Shown one piece after another: positions 1-9,190 of a stretch of 52,118 nt of DNA. The position numbers and the translations under genes were made by a program. This DNA comes from an uncultured Flavobacteriales bacterium (lineage in GTDB: Bacteria > Bacteroidota > Bacteroidia > Flavobacteriales_G > Salibacteraceae), in contig CALCCE010000039.1 of the NCBI GenBank assembly GCA_937899835.1, positions 1 through 52,118 on the forward strand, written 5' to 3'. Under the pieces are notes generated by a model. It did no database searches and was not told the DNA's origin. It saw only the letters and a program-made list of their open reading frames with translations. Numbering within the stretch: position 1 is the first letter of the stretch; the number at the start of each line of letters is the position of its first letter.

Positions 1-298
1 CAGCAGTGCTTTGAGTCGGCTCTTCGACGATGGTAGCAACGGCAGGTGGTGTGGTAGTGGTCTCATCTTCTCCTAAAAGGCCATATGCAACAGCAGAAGC
101 AGCAATGAGCACTACAGCAGAGATGGTAGCAATAGTGCCAAGGGAAGTACCCGAGGCAGCAGAGGAGGCCGCTGAACTACCAGCAGCTGCCGCATCTACC
201 CGGGATTGGATGTTTTGCCACGCTTCAGGACGTACATCACTCTCGAAATGTTCGAAAGTTTCCTGAAACAGGTTTTCTATGGATTGATCTTCTTTCAC
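1..298 (-). CDS. Putative anti-sigma-like membrane protein, N-terminal part (cut by window edge)
   Basis: The frame opens with GTG at 298-296, overlapping the TGA stop of the sigma factor gene (GTGA arrangement), and runs off the left edge after 99 codons. The visible protein has an acidic N-terminus (KEDQSIENLFQETFEHFE) with a PEAW segment near residue 25, an Ala/Ser-rich stretch, then one hydrophobic membrane segment at about residues 52-72, followed by a Thr/Pro-rich extracytoplasmic region. A short cytoplasmic head, one membrane helix and a periplasmic or surface tail directly after a sigma gene is the usual arrangement in Bacteroidota of ECF sigma factors with anti-sigma-like partners. 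The overlap implies translational coupling. The role is inferred from layout and the N-terminal pattern; the C-terminal domain is not visible. Confidence 0.6.
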   Translation of the reverse strand, partial: MKEDQSIENLFQETFEHFESDVRPEAWQNIQSRVDAAAAGSSAASSAASGTSLGTIATISAVVLIAASAVAYGLLGEDETTTTPPAVATIVEEPTQSTA

Positions 299-831
299 CG
301 GATTGCTTTTTCTTTTGGCAAAAACCGCTGTAAGTAGGCTTTTGCTTTCCGAAACTGGGATTTAGAAGTGTTTTCTGAAATCTCCAGTTGATCGGCAATT
401 TCTTTATGTGAGTATCCTTCGATGGCAAACAGGTTGAATACCGTTCTATAACCCGAAGGTAGTTTTTGTATGATCTTTAACAGGTCTTTGGCCGCAAGGC
501 TGCTCAAAACGTTGTCATCGGCTTCCAACAAATAATCTACCGCACCCAATTCTACTTGATGGCGGTGTTGTTTGTTTCGACGGAAATTGTCGAGTGCCGT
601 GTTTACCACCGTTCTTCTTATCCAGCCTTCAAGTGATCCTTTGTGCTGAAACGAACCCAACTTTTGATACACCTTCACAAAACCATCTTGTAAGATGTCC
701 TGAGCCTCTTCGTAATCACTGGCATATCGTAAACAAACTCCCATCATTTTGCGCGAGTAGGTATCGTAAAGCAGCTTCTGTGCAACTGCATTGCCCTCTA
801 CGCAGCCATGAATTAGTTGCTCATCCGTCAT
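295..831 (-). CDS. RNA polymerase ECF-type sigma factor (sigma-70 family)
   Basis: The protein is 178 residues from ATG at 831. The frame is open further upstream, but the extra 27 residues do not resemble the family, while MTDEQLIHGC is a typical beginning. Region 2 spans about residues 20-85, with the core-binding and -10-recognition pattern EEAQDILQDGFVKVYQ. Region 4 spans about residues 120-170, with a helix-turn-helix (YSHKEIADQLEISENTSKSQ) and then RKAKAYL. Length and two-domain layout fit ECF sigma factors, which direct RNA polymerase to a small regulon under control of a membrane anti-sigma factor. The next gene overlaps its stop codon and is the likely partner. The signal and target genes cannot be read from the sequence. 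Confidence 0.9.
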   Translation of the reverse strand: MTDEQLIHGCVEGNAVAQKLLYDTYSRKMMGVCLRYASDYEEAQDILQDGFVKVYQKLGSFQHKGSLEGWIRRTVVNTALDNFRRNKQHRHQVELGAVDYLLEADDNVLSSLAAKDLLKIIQKLPSGYRTVFNLFAIEGYSHKEIADQLEISENTSKSQFRKAKAYLQRFLPKEKAIR

Positions 832-1062
832 ACTTGTTTCAGTCGCCTTAAACACAAGATGTAATTTGTTGCTCAAAAGTTGCCCAGACCCAGCGCTTTT
901 TCCTCCTCTCACTTTTTACATCCATCGGATCAACAGAGGCCTGGGTTTGAGTCTTTCCATTAAAGTTAACGGCTTTCTTCCGGTTTGCCTATGTGGAGTT
1001 ACTTGTTAGGCCGTCTTTTTCGTCTTACTTTTCCATCCTCTGCTGCTTGATTTTCTTACGAA

Positions 1063-1755
1063 ATGGCCAATTTATACCTTGTTCCTACTCCGATAGGCAA
1101 CCTTTCAGACATTACTCTAAGGGCTTTGGAGACCCTGCGCTCGGTAGACCTCATACTGGCTGAAGATACCCGGCAAACCGCCAAATTGTTGCAGCACTAT
1201 GAAATAAAAAAGCCGGTAATTGCGCATCATCAACACAACGAGCACCGACAGGTTGAACAGTTGGTCAACCGTTTGCAAGCCGGGGAAAGCATGGCCCTGG
1301 TGAGTGATGCCGGTACTCCTGGCATATCCGACCCCGGTTTTTTATTGGTAAGGGCCTGCCTTGCTGCCGAAATAGAGGTGGAATGCCTTCCTGGAGCCAC
1401 TGCCCTTGTTCCCGCCTTGGTAGCATCTGGGTTACCGGCCGATCGCTTTGTTTTTGAGGGCTTCCTTCCGCTAAAAAAAGGACGTCAGACACGTTTGGAA
1501 CAATTGGCAGAAGAAAACCGAACCATCGTCCTGTATGAATCGCCACACCGGTTGGTAAAAACCCTCGGACAATTGGTGGATAAGTTTGGTCCTGACCGCA
1601 AAGCGGCAGTATCGCGAGAACTGACCAAGGTTTATGCTGAAACTCGTCGGGGGAGTTTACAGGAGCTGTTGACTCATTTTTCAGCGGGCAAAGTGAAAGG
1701 CGAACTGGTGATTGTTGTCGAAGGACTATCCAAAAAAACACCCAAAGCTCCATGA
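1063..1755 (+). CDS. rsmI: 16S rRNA (cytidine(1402)-2'-O)-methyltransferase
   Basis: RsmI methylates the ribose 2'-O of C1402 in the decoding centre of 16S rRNA using S-adenosylmethionine. The 230-residue protein has the tetrapyrrole-methylase fold with hallmark segments: N-terminal LYLVPTPIGNLSDITLRALE, then LILAEDTRQTAKLLQHY, then ALVSDAGTPGISDPG at about residues 78-92, and the later FEGFLPLKKG and LYESPHRL motifs. It is slightly shorter than enterobacterial RsmI, which carries an extra C-terminal extension. The start ATG begins MANLYLVPTPIGN, the expected N-terminus. Its stop overlaps the start of the next gene (ATGA), so it is probably the first gene of a coupled operon. No good promoter match was found in the 231 bases before it. 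Confidence 0.95.
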   Translation: MANLYLVPTPIGNLSDITLRALETLRSVDLILAEDTRQTAKLLQHYEIKKPVIAHHQHNEHRQVEQLVNRLQAGESMALVSDAGTPGISDPGFLLVRACLAAEIEVECLPGATALVPALVASGLPADRFVFEGFLPLKKGRQTRLEQLAEENRTIVLYESPHRLVKTLGQLVDKFGPDRKAAVSRELTKVYAETRRGSLQELLTHFSAGKVKGELVIVVEGLSKKTPKAP

Positions 1756-2774
1756 AAGCGCAAGTATTGGTTCAAAATGGCTCAGCGGATCAGGCCTTCG
1801 AATTACAAGATCGCCCCACTCCCGAACCGGGTCCAGGACAGGTTAGAATCAAGGTAGAATGTTTTGGGCTCAACTTTGCCGATGTGATGGCCCGTCAGGG
1901 TTTGTATCGGGACGCTCCTCCTCTCCCCTCGGTATTGGGCTATGAGGTAGTAGGCACTTTGGACCAATTGGGTGAGGGTGTAGTGGGTATTGCTGAAGGC
2001 CAGCGGGTGGTTGCTTTTACACGTTTCGGAGGCTATGCTGAATATGCGCTTACCGATTCGCGAGCCATCGCACCAATTTCGGAAGCCATGGATGGCGCCC
2101 AAGCTACTGCCTTAGCCACACAATATGGAACGGCTTATTTCTGCGCTTGTGAAATGACCCGGTTGTTTCCAGGGGATAAAGTATTGGTGCAAGCAGCAGC
2201 AGGCGGTGTGGGCACTGCTTTGGTACAATTAGCCAAACACGCTGGATGCGAAGTGTATGGAACTGCCGGAGGGCCTGAAAAGGTCGACTACCTGCGTAAG
2301 ATTGGCGTAGATCACCCGATTGACTATCAAAAACAGGATTTCTACGAGTTGATCGCCCAAATGCATACCCAACCTGCCCTGGATGTAGTATTTGATTCGA
2401 TCGGAGGAACCACCTATTCCAAAGGCTTGAAGTTGCTCAATGCCGGTGGCCGAATGGTGAGCTTTGGCGCGGCTAAACGCAGCGGAAACGGGGGCTTTCT
2501 ATCTACCTTGAAACTCATGTGGGGCTTCGGAATTGTACTGCCGGTGCAACTCATCATGCATTCCAGAGCGGCCATCGGAGTAAACATGTTGCGCATCGCA
2601 GACAAAAAACCGGAAGTGCTTCAACGGGTGATGCAAGCCGTGGTTGATTTGTACAATGAGGGTGTCCTTGAACCGCAGGTGGGTGGAAAATTTCCGGTTG
2701 AGGAGTTGGCCAATGCCCATCATCTGCTCGAAACGCGAAAAACTACGGGTAAGGTGGCCATCTTCTGGCAATGA
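1752..2774 (+). CDS. Quinone oxidoreductase-like zinc-free MDR alcohol dehydrogenase
   Basis: This 340-residue protein is a medium-chain dehydrogenase/reductase. The N-terminal GroES-like domain (about 1-120) contains the GLNFADVMARQGLY segment typical of NADPH:quinone oxidoreductases and VAT-1-like proteins. The Rossmann domain (about 125-300) carries the dinucleotide-binding motif VLVQAAAGGVGTALVQLA. No zinc-ligand cysteine clusters are visible, which points to the zinc-independent quinone reductase branch. It probably reduces quinones or reactive enones and aldehydes with NADPH in the cytoplasm; the real substrate is unknown. It overlaps rsmI upstream and the permease downstream by 4 bases each, so the three are probably cotranscribed and translationally coupled, although no shared pathway is obvious. 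Confidence 0.85.
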   Translation: MKAQVLVQNGSADQAFELQDRPTPEPGPGQVRIKVECFGLNFADVMARQGLYRDAPPLPSVLGYEVVGTLDQLGEGVVGIAEGQRVVAFTRFGGYAEYALTDSRAIAPISEAMDGAQATALATQYGTAYFCACEMTRLFPGDKVLVQAAAGGVGTALVQLAKHAGCEVYGTAGGPEKVDYLRKIGVDHPIDYQKQDFYELIAQMHTQPALDVVFDSIGGTTYSKGLKLLNAGGRMVSFGAAKRSGNGGFLSTLKLMWGFGIVLPVQLIMHSRAAIGVNMLRIADKKPEVLQRVMQAVVDLYNEGVLEPQVGGKFPVEELANAHHLLETRKTTGKVAIFWQ

Positions 2775-4117
2775 ACCAACTGAAACGCTCCCTCAGCCTC
2801 ACTGGGATCATCACTGTAGTAGTGGGTTCCTGTATTGGAGCGGGTATTTTTTTCACTCCTGCCGAAATCGCAGCCACGCTAAAGGAGCCTTCGCTTATTC
2901 TTTCTGTTTGGGCTTTGGGTGGCATCATGGTGCTTTCTGGTGCGCTCACTTTTGCAGAGCTTGGCGCCCTTTTCCCAAAGGTTGGTGGCATTTATCAATT
3001 CCTTAAAGCGGCTTATGGCCAATTGGTGGCCTACCTCTACGGTTGGATGTCGTTGTTGGTCATCGTTTCGGGAACCATTGCTGCATTGAGCCTTGTTGTA
3101 GCAGAGTACCTGTCGGTGGTATTCCCAATGGAGGAAGGTAGCAAAACAGTGGTTGCCCTGATGGTGATCTCCACCGTTACCCTGGTCAACGGTTTAGGAG
3201 CCAAGCAAGGAGAACGTTTTTCCCTGGTGTTCGCGGCCAGCAAACTGTTGGGTATTGGCCTCATTGTGCTGATTGGTTTTATACTGGGCTCCTGGTCCAT
3301 TAACGATTATTCGCAAATTGTTCCTCCCGAAACCGGTATGCAGCAACCAGGACTTGCAGCAGCCATTGGCTTAGCTTTAGTGGGGGTTTGTTTTTCTTTC
3401 GGAGGATTTCAACACGCCTCCTATCTTGCCGGAGAAGCCAAGAGCCCTAAAAAGGATATTCCCAAAGGCCTGGTGGGAGGAGTAGTGTTGGTGATGTTGG
3501 TCTATCTGTTGGCCAATCTTGCCTACCTGCGGCTGCTCCCAGTAGCGCAAATGGCAACTTCCAAAGCAGTCGCAGCAGATGCTTTGGCCCCGGTTTTTGG
3601 GTGGAGTGGCATCACGGTAGCCTTGCTCATTGCTTTGTCAAGCTTTGGAACAGTGGGCATTTACACCCTTACGGCACCCCGGATTTATTTCGCCATGTCC
3701 AGAGATCGAAGCTTCTTTCCTTTTATGGGTCGTTTACATTCCAAAACCAAAGCACCCGTAAACGCGATTTTGATTCAAAGTGGCTGGGCCATGCTGCTGG
3801 TGCTGTTGTGGGGCAACCTTAAAGCCTTGGTTTATTATGTTGTTTTTGCCGATTGGGTTTTCCTGATTTTGGCCGCCTTTAGCATCTTTCTATACCGAAA
3901 ACGACTTCCCGGCCAACACCGGCCCTATAAAACCTTCGGGTATCCGTTTACTCCGGCCATTTTCATCTTAGTATCGCTTTTTATCGTTGGGAATACCTTG
4001 ATTCAAGCACCCATAAGTGCAACCATTGCTGTCGCCTGTTTGATTTCAGGGCTGTTGGTCTACTACCTGCTACGGCTGCGCCAACCCACTACGGAAGGAA
4101 CAAAGCAAGACGATTAG
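2771..4117 (+). CDS. Amino-acid permease of the APC superfamily
   Basis: The protein has 448 residues and about 12 hydrophobic segments. The N-terminus holds the APC signature SLTGIITVVVGSCIGAGIFF (helix 1 with its unwound GxGIF substrate-binding motif), followed by FAELGALFPKVGGIYQFLK, which matches the conserved AELG-P-GG-Y-F pattern between helices 2 and 3. A later QHASYLAGEAKSPKKDIPKG segment resembles the E-x-KNP-R-P loop of the LAT/CAT-type branch. It should import or exchange amino acids across the inner membrane; specificity cannot be assigned. ATG at 2771 overlaps the stop of the preceding gene. A 29-base gap separates it from the aromatic biosynthesis gene. Confidence 0.88.
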   Translation: MNQLKRSLSLTGIITVVVGSCIGAGIFFTPAEIAATLKEPSLILSVWALGGIMVLSGALTFAELGALFPKVGGIYQFLKAAYGQLVAYLYGWMSLLVIVSGTIAALSLVVAEYLSVVFPMEEGSKTVVALMVISTVTLVNGLGAKQGERFSLVFAASKLLGIGLIVLIGFILGSWSINDYSQIVPPETGMQQPGLAAAIGLALVGVCFSFGGFQHASYLAGEAKSPKKDIPKGLVGGVVLVMLVYLLANLAYLRLLPVAQMATSKAVAADALAPVFGWSGITVALLIALSSFGTVGIYTLTAPRIYFAMSRDRSFFPFMGRLHSKTKAPVNAILIQSGWAMLLVLLWGNLKALVYYVVFADWVFLILAAFSIFLYRKRLPGQHRPYKTFGYPFTPAIFILVSLFIVGNTLIQAPISATIAVACLISGLLVYYLLRLRQPTTEGTKQDD

Positions 4118-4137
4118 TCGTTTTAGGTATGATGAAT

Positions 4138-4145
4138 TAATTTTG
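4138..4145 (+). promoter_or_regulatory. Candidate -7 promoter element before the DAHP synthase gene
   Basis: TAATTTTG matches the Bacteroidota -7 consensus TAnnTTTG. No convincing TTG is present about 20 bases upstream, so it rests on one box. It lies so close to the gene that transcription would start near 4151-4153, at or past the first GTG, which would favour the second GTG at 4153 and a leaderless message. Confidence 0.35.
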
Positions 4146-4146
4146 T

Positions 4147-5256
4147 GTGCACGTGAAGATTGAATTGCAGAACGACCCGTTGGAAAGTTGGATCGGGAAA
4201 AAAGGGGAGCCCGTTATCATAAGTGGCCCTTGTAGTGCGGAGAGCCCCCAACAAGTATTGGATACTGCCCAGGCCTTGGCCTCATCCGGCAAAGTACACC
4301 TCTTAAGAGCGGGCATTTGGAAACCCCGAACCCGCCCCGGTTCCTTTCAAGGTGTAGGCACCCAAGGTTTATCCTGGTTGAAGGCGGCTGGTGATGCAGT
4401 AGGCCTGCCAGTCATCACCGAAGTGGCCAATGCGCATCACGTAGAAGCGTGTCTGGAACACCGCATTGATGCTTTGTGGATCGGTGCCCGTACCACCGTA
4501 AATCCTTTTTCGGTGCAAGAAATTGCCGATGCACTGAAAGGCGTTTCCATCCCAGTCTTGGTAAAAAATCCCATCAACCCTGATCTTGCCTTGTGGATCG
4601 GAGCATTGGAACGCATGGATCAGGCTGGAATCAAACACCTTGGGGCGATCCACCGAGGATTTTCTTCTTACAACAATCGCCACTACCGCAATGCTCCCAA
4701 TTGGGAAATTCCAATTGAATTGAAAACCTTAGTTCCTGGATTGCCCATCTTTTGTGACCCAAGCCACATCAGCGGTAGACGAGACGGCATCCATGAAGTG
4801 GCTCAAAAAGCGCTCGACCTCGACATGGAAGGTTTAATGATTGAGAGTCATATCCAACCTGATGCAGCACTAAGCGATGCCCAACAGCAATTGGCACCCG
4901 ACACGCTAAGTCAGGTTTTAGAGAGTTTGCAGTTCCGATCCTCCAAACCGGTTGATCAACAATTTGACTCTCAACTGGAAATGTTTCGCAGTAGAATCGA
5001 TGAAATTGATCAACTGTTGGTGAGCAAGTTGGCGGAGCGCATGGGCATTGTTGAAGAGATTGGGGCATACAAACACGAAAACAACCTCACCATTTTGCAA
5101 CTGGAACGCTGGCGCGAAATTTTGGCCACGCGTACCGATTGGGCTTCCCGTCAGGATTTGGATACTACTTTTATAAGGAGCTTGCTCAAGGTCATTCATG
5201 AAGCATCCATCGCCCGTCAAACCCAAGTCATGAACCGCCCCCCGGTAAACGACTAA
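4147..5256 (+). CDS. Bifunctional 3-deoxy-7-phosphoheptulonate synthase / chorismate mutase
   Basis: The 369-residue protein fuses two steps of aromatic amino-acid synthesis. Residues about 1-265 form a DAHP synthase of the KDO8P-synthase-like family (PEP + erythrose 4-phosphate): GPCSAES at 27-33, RAGIWKPRTRPGSFQG, LVKNP, and the metal and substrate segment FCDPSHISGRRD. Residues about 275-365 form an AroQ-type helical chorismate mutase (FRSRIDEIDQLLVSKLAERM, then IGAYKHENN). In this synthase-mutase arrangement the mutase half often also senses prephenate for feedback control; that is family knowledge. The start is GTG (4147) or GTG two codons later (4153); no ATG is available nearby. The recJ gene follows 9 bases after the stop, probably in the same transcript. 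Confidence 0.93.
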   Translation: MHVKIELQNDPLESWIGKKGEPVIISGPCSAESPQQVLDTAQALASSGKVHLLRAGIWKPRTRPGSFQGVGTQGLSWLKAAGDAVGLPVITEVANAHHVEACLEHRIDALWIGARTTVNPFSVQEIADALKGVSIPVLVKNPINPDLALWIGALERMDQAGIKHLGAIHRGFSSYNNRHYRNAPNWEIPIELKTLVPGLPIFCDPSHISGRRDGIHEVAQKALDLDMEGLMIESHIQPDAALSDAQQQLAPDTLSQVLESLQFRSSKPVDQQFDSQLEMFRSRIDEIDQLLVSKLAERMGIVEEIGAYKHENNLTILQLERWREILATRTDWASRQDLDTTFIRSLLKVIHEASIARQTQVMNRPPVND

Positions 5257-5265
5257 AACACAAAC

Positions 5266-6972
5266 ATGGAAAAACGCTGGCGAATGGCCGAACAGGCCCA
5301 TGACCTGGTGGTAGAGCAACTGTCGCAGGCGCTCAACATCAACGCAACATTGGCCCGCCTGCTGGTACAACGCGGGATTACTACTTTCGACGAGGCGCGG
5401 GATTTTTTCCGGCCCGGCTATCATTTGCTGCACAACCCTTACCTCATGCATGGGATGAGCGAAGCCATCGATCGCTTGCTGCTGGCATTTGAACGCAAAG
5501 AAAAAATCTTGGTGTATGGCGACTATGATGTAGACGGCACTACCGCGGTTGCCCTGGTTACCAGCTATCTCAAAGAACTCGCTCCCGCAACCGAATATTA
5601 CATCCCCGACCGGTATCAGGAAGGTTATGGCGTATCGCGCAAAGGGATGGACTATGCCCACTTTCATGGTTTTCAACTCATCATCACCTTGGATTGTGGC
5701 ATCAAAGCCGTAGAGCAGTTGGGATATGCTCAAAGTTTAGGAATCGATGCTATTGTTTGTGACCACCACCTCCCCGGTGATGAACTCCCACCAGCGGTAG
5801 CCATTCTCGATCCTAAACAATCGAAATGTGATTACCCTTACACCGAACTCTGCGGGTGTGGCATTGGCTTCAAACTGTTGCAAGCCCTTCACCACCGCCT
5901 TGATCGACCTTTTGAAGAGCTGGAGTCTTACCTCGATCTGGTAGCCATCGCGGTGGCCTGCGACATTGTTCCAATTACCGGTGAAAATCGGGTTTTGGTG
6001 TCTGCGGGCCTGAAGCGAATCAACGAAAAACCTCGACCAGGAATTGAAGCGCTGCTGGATCCTACCCGAAAAAAACTGGCCTTGTCGGTTTCTGATTTGG
6101 TGTTTCGCATTGGTCCTCGAATCAATGCTGCGGGTCGGATGGACCATGGAAGCAAAGCCGTGGAGTTGCTGTTGTCGCAACCGGGCGACCGGGTTGACCT
6201 CAGCGGTCAGCACATTCACGAGCAAAATGCTTTTCGACGAGAAGTTGACCAGGAAATTACCGAGCACGCATGGGAGATGGTGGAAGCGCAAGAAAACTGG
6301 GAACAGCGCTTTAGCACGGTGTTGTTTCACCCGGAATGGCACAAGGGGGTGATTGGCATTGTAGCCTCTCGGCTAATCGAGCGCCATTATCGTCCTACGA
6401 TACTACTTACCGCCTCCAACGGTATGGCCACCGGATCGGCTCGTTCGGTACGTGGTTTCAATGTATACGATGCGCTTGAGGCTTGTTCCGATTTATTGGA
6501 TCGCTTCGGTGGGCACAAATATGCCGCAGGATTGACCCTTCCGGTAGAAAACGTTCCGGCCTTTCAGGAGCGGTTCGAAGCAGTTGTAGCTCAAACACTC
6601 CCGGAAGAATTATTGATTCCTGAATTGGCCATCGACACGGCTTTGGATTTTAGCGATATCAATCCTAAGTTTTACCGCATTTTAAAACAGTTTGCCCCCT
6701 TTGGCCCAGGAAATTTGAGCCCGGTTTTTTTAGCTAAGGGAGTGAAGGATACTGGTAGAAGCCGCAGGGTAGGCAGCGATGACAGTCATTTGAAACTGGA
6801 AGTAGAACAAAACGGAATGGTTATGCAAGGCATTGCCTTTAGCATGGGCGACCGCGAACCGGAGATTGCCCGTCGTGAGCCGTTTGATCTCGCTTTTGCC
6901 CTGGATGAAAACGAATGGATGGGAGAGGTGAGCCTGCAGCTGAAAGTGAAAGACCTTCGCTTTACGATCTAA
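5266..6972 (+). CDS. recJ: Single-stranded-DNA-specific exonuclease RecJ
   Basis: RecJ degrades single-stranded DNA 5' to 3' in recombination and mismatch repair. The 568-residue protein shows the DHH phosphoesterase motifs in order: VYGDYDVDGTTA (motif I), TLDCG (motif II), IVCDHHLPGDELP (DHH motif), then the DHHA1 domain with RINAAGRMDHG, GVIGIVASRLIERHYRP and RFGGHKYAAG. The C-terminal OB domain follows, with FAPFGPGNLSPVF. Length agrees with bacterial RecJ. ATG at 5266 lies 9 bases after the preceding gene. Its TAA stop (6970-6972) is nested with the dnaG stop on the opposite strand, so there is no room for a terminator between the genes. Confidence 0.96.
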   Translation: MEKRWRMAEQAHDLVVEQLSQALNINATLARLLVQRGITTFDEARDFFRPGYHLLHNPYLMHGMSEAIDRLLLAFERKEKILVYGDYDVDGTTAVALVTSYLKELAPATEYYIPDRYQEGYGVSRKGMDYAHFHGFQLIITLDCGIKAVEQLGYAQSLGIDAIVCDHHLPGDELPPAVAILDPKQSKCDYPYTELCGCGIGFKLLQALHHRLDRPFEELESYLDLVAIAVACDIVPITGENRVLVSAGLKRINEKPRPGIEALLDPTRKKLALSVSDLVFRIGPRINAAGRMDHGSKAVELLLSQPGDRVDLSGQHIHEQNAFRREVDQEITEHAWEMVEAQENWEQRFSTVLFHPEWHKGVIGIVASRLIERHYRPTILLTASNGMATGSARSVRGFNVYDALEACSDLLDRFGGHKYAAGLTLPVENVPAFQERFEAVVAQTLPEELLIPELAIDTALDFSDINPKFYRILKQFAPFGPGNLSPVFLAKGVKDTGRSRRVGSDDSHLKLEVEQNGMVMQGIAFSMGDREPEIARREPFDLAFALDENEWMGEVSLQLKVKDLRFTI

Positions 6973-9023
6973 CGCAAAATTACCCTCCCGCCTGGCTTGG
7001 CCAGTTCTTTCTTGATGTTGTTGAGCTGTACTTTGGTTTCCAGCAGTTTTTCGATTTCAGAGAATTCTTTCTCGTCGGTAAAAGCTGCTTTCAGTTCCCG
7101 CTCATTGGTGGCAATCATTTGTCCCACTTTTTTGGCCTTGTAGGAATACACCGAACCCATCACTGCCTTTTTTATTTTTCGGTCTTCGGGGTCTACAAAT
7201 ATGCCTTTCCGCTCCCAATCGTGCAGTTCATATTTCGAACTAAGGAGATCGACACAAGCTTTACAAACTTCTTGATCAGAATGGTTGAGAAAAGCAGCTT
7301 CGGCATTGAACTCCTTTTCTTCATCGCTGTGCTTTTTATCCAATTCGTCCAGCTCTTCCACGATGCGCTGGTAAATCGGGTTTTCCAACTGAATGTTATC
7401 GTGTTCCAGCTCCCCAAGAATAAAGTCAATGACCATTACCTCCACTTTTTCCGGTTTTCCCTTGGGATCTTCTGAAGGTTGTTCCAGCTTGAAGGTCTTG
7501 TGGCAATACTGCAAGAGCAAGCGCACCATGTCTCGCTCCTGATGCGAACAATCGTTGGGGTCTTCACCAACTGCGCGATCGGGATCGAAGAAATCCGGGG
7601 GCAACTCATCGGGTGACACGCCATCGGGCAAAGCCGGGACGGCATCTCCACTGGGGAACCCTGCATCAAAGGCTGGTGGTGGTGGTCCTTCCACCGGAGC
7701 CTTGTTTTCCCGTTTCTTCAGCAACTTTCGTCGAGCTTTGTTGAGCTCACTCAACAGTGCTTTTTCAGGTATTTGCATCAAATCGCTGCACTCCCGAATG
7801 TAGAGTGAGCGTTTGATCTCATCGGGGATCAAAGCAATGGTATCAACGATGTCGTGCACCAAAGCCGCCTTCTTGATCGGATCGCCAGCCGTTTCAGCGT
7901 AGAGCAGATCGGTTTTAAAAACGATGAAGTCTTTGGCATTGGAAGCAATGAAGTCGCTGGCCTCTTCCCTGGTGTGGCTCCTCACGAACGAATCAGGGTC
8001 TTCTCCATCGGGAAACATCACCACCCGAACATTTAGCCCTTGTTCCAAAATAAGATCAATCCCCCGAAAGGAAGCCTTTATTCCCGCTGTATCGCCATCA
8101 TAGAGGATGGTGATGTTTTGGGTATAGCGACTGATGAGGCGAATCTGATCGAGGGTCAACGAAGTTCCCGAAGAGGCAACTACGTTCTCAAATCCCGCCT
8201 GGTGCATGGAAATAACATCCGTATAGCCTTCCACCAACATGCAGGCATCCTCAGCTACGATGCTTTTCTTAGCAAAGTACAGTCCGTAGAGTACTTTTCT
8301 CTTGTTGTAGATTTCGCACTCTGGGGTATTGATGTATTTCGGAACCTTCTTGTCCGTCTTAAGTGTACGTCCGCCAAACCCAATGGGCCGACCAGAAAGG
8401 TTATGAATCGGGAAGATGACCCGCCCGCGGTAGCCGTCATAGAGGCGGTCATTTTTGTCTTTGGACAGGCCGGTTTTTACCAGAAACTCCTTCTTATAGC
8501 CATTTTCAAGGGCCGTTTTGGTAAAGGCTTCCCAAGATTCAGGAGAATATCCCAAACCAAACTTGCGAATGGTGGCTTCGTCGAACCCTCGTTCCTTGAA
8601 ATAGCTAAGGCCGATGGCTTTTCCAGCTTCACTTTCCCACAACTGCTCAACAAAGTAGCTTTCTGCGTAAGCCATCACTACGTATTGGCTTTCACGTTCG
8701 CTCACTGCCGCCTCCATTTCAGGAGTCATCTCTTCCTCTTCTACTTCAATATTGTAGCGTTTAGCGAGGTACCGTAAGGCTTCGGGATACGACATGGCTT
8801 CGTGGGCCATGATGAAGTTGACCGAGTTTCCCCCTTCTCCACAACCGAAACACTTGTAGATACCTTTGGCGGGAGCCACCGAAAAAGACGGAGTTTTCTC
8901 GTTGTGAAAAGGGCAAAGCCCCCAAAGGTTAGCTCCCTTCTTTTTAAGGTTAACAAATTCCCCAACCACCTCTTCAATTTGAGCGGTCTCAATAATTTGA
9001 TCAACGGTTTCGCGGGGGATCAT
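6969..9023 (-). CDS. dnaG: DNA primase DnaG
   Basis: DnaG synthesises RNA primers for replication. The protein is 684 residues from ATG at 9023; the frame extends 18 codons further upstream, but MIPRETVDQI is the conserved N-terminus. The CHC2 zinc finger uses C37, H40, C58 and C61 (CPFH and CFGC). The TOPRIM catalytic core shows LVEGYTD, then SSGTSLT and LYDGDTAG. A Pro/Asp-rich linker (about 450-500, with PVEGPPPPAFD and DELPPDFFDPDRA) separates the polymerase core from a C-terminal helicase-interaction region of charged helices, an arrangement common in Bacteroidota. It converges on recJ with overlapping stops. Confidence 0.97.
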   Translation of the reverse strand: MIPRETVDQIIETAQIEEVVGEFVNLKKKGANLWGLCPFHNEKTPSFSVAPAKGIYKCFGCGEGGNSVNFIMAHEAMSYPEALRYLAKRYNIEVEEEEMTPEMEAAVSERESQYVVMAYAESYFVEQLWESEAGKAIGLSYFKERGFDEATIRKFGLGYSPESWEAFTKTALENGYKKEFLVKTGLSKDKNDRLYDGYRGRVIFPIHNLSGRPIGFGGRTLKTDKKVPKYINTPECEIYNKRKVLYGLYFAKKSIVAEDACMLVEGYTDVISMHQAGFENVVASSGTSLTLDQIRLISRYTQNITILYDGDTAGIKASFRGIDLILEQGLNVRVVMFPDGEDPDSFVRSHTREEASDFIASNAKDFIVFKTDLLYAETAGDPIKKAALVHDIVDTIALIPDEIKRSLYIRECSDLMQIPEKALLSELNKARRKLLKKRENKAPVEGPPPPAFDAGFPSGDAVPALPDGVSPDELPPDFFDPDRAVGEDPNDCSHQERDMVRLLLQYCHKTFKLEQPSEDPKGKPEKVEVMVIDFILGELEHDNIQLENPIYQRIVEELDELDKKHSDEEKEFNAEAAFLNHSDQEVCKACVDLLSSKYELHDWERKGIFVDPEDRKIKKAVMGSVYSYKAKKVGQMIATNERELKAAFTDEKEFSEIEKLLETKVQLNNIKKELAKPGGRVILR

Positions 9024-9190
9024 GCAGGATGCAGAGAGAATTAAGCAGAGGAACAAAAGTCGGAAATCTACTCTCAAAACGAAACCCCTAAGGTGGAAAT
9101 CCGTTAAACAAAAGCTACATCCAAACGCTTAATGTTTGGAACCATTAGAATTTTAGGGTTTGAAGCAGGGGGTACTCTACAGTTCACAGA

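Noticed and set aside
30-266. Open frame on the plus strand at the left edge
   Set aside because: It is antisense to the anti-sigma-like gene, whose minus-strand frame overlaps the sigma factor stop and encodes a clear membrane segment.
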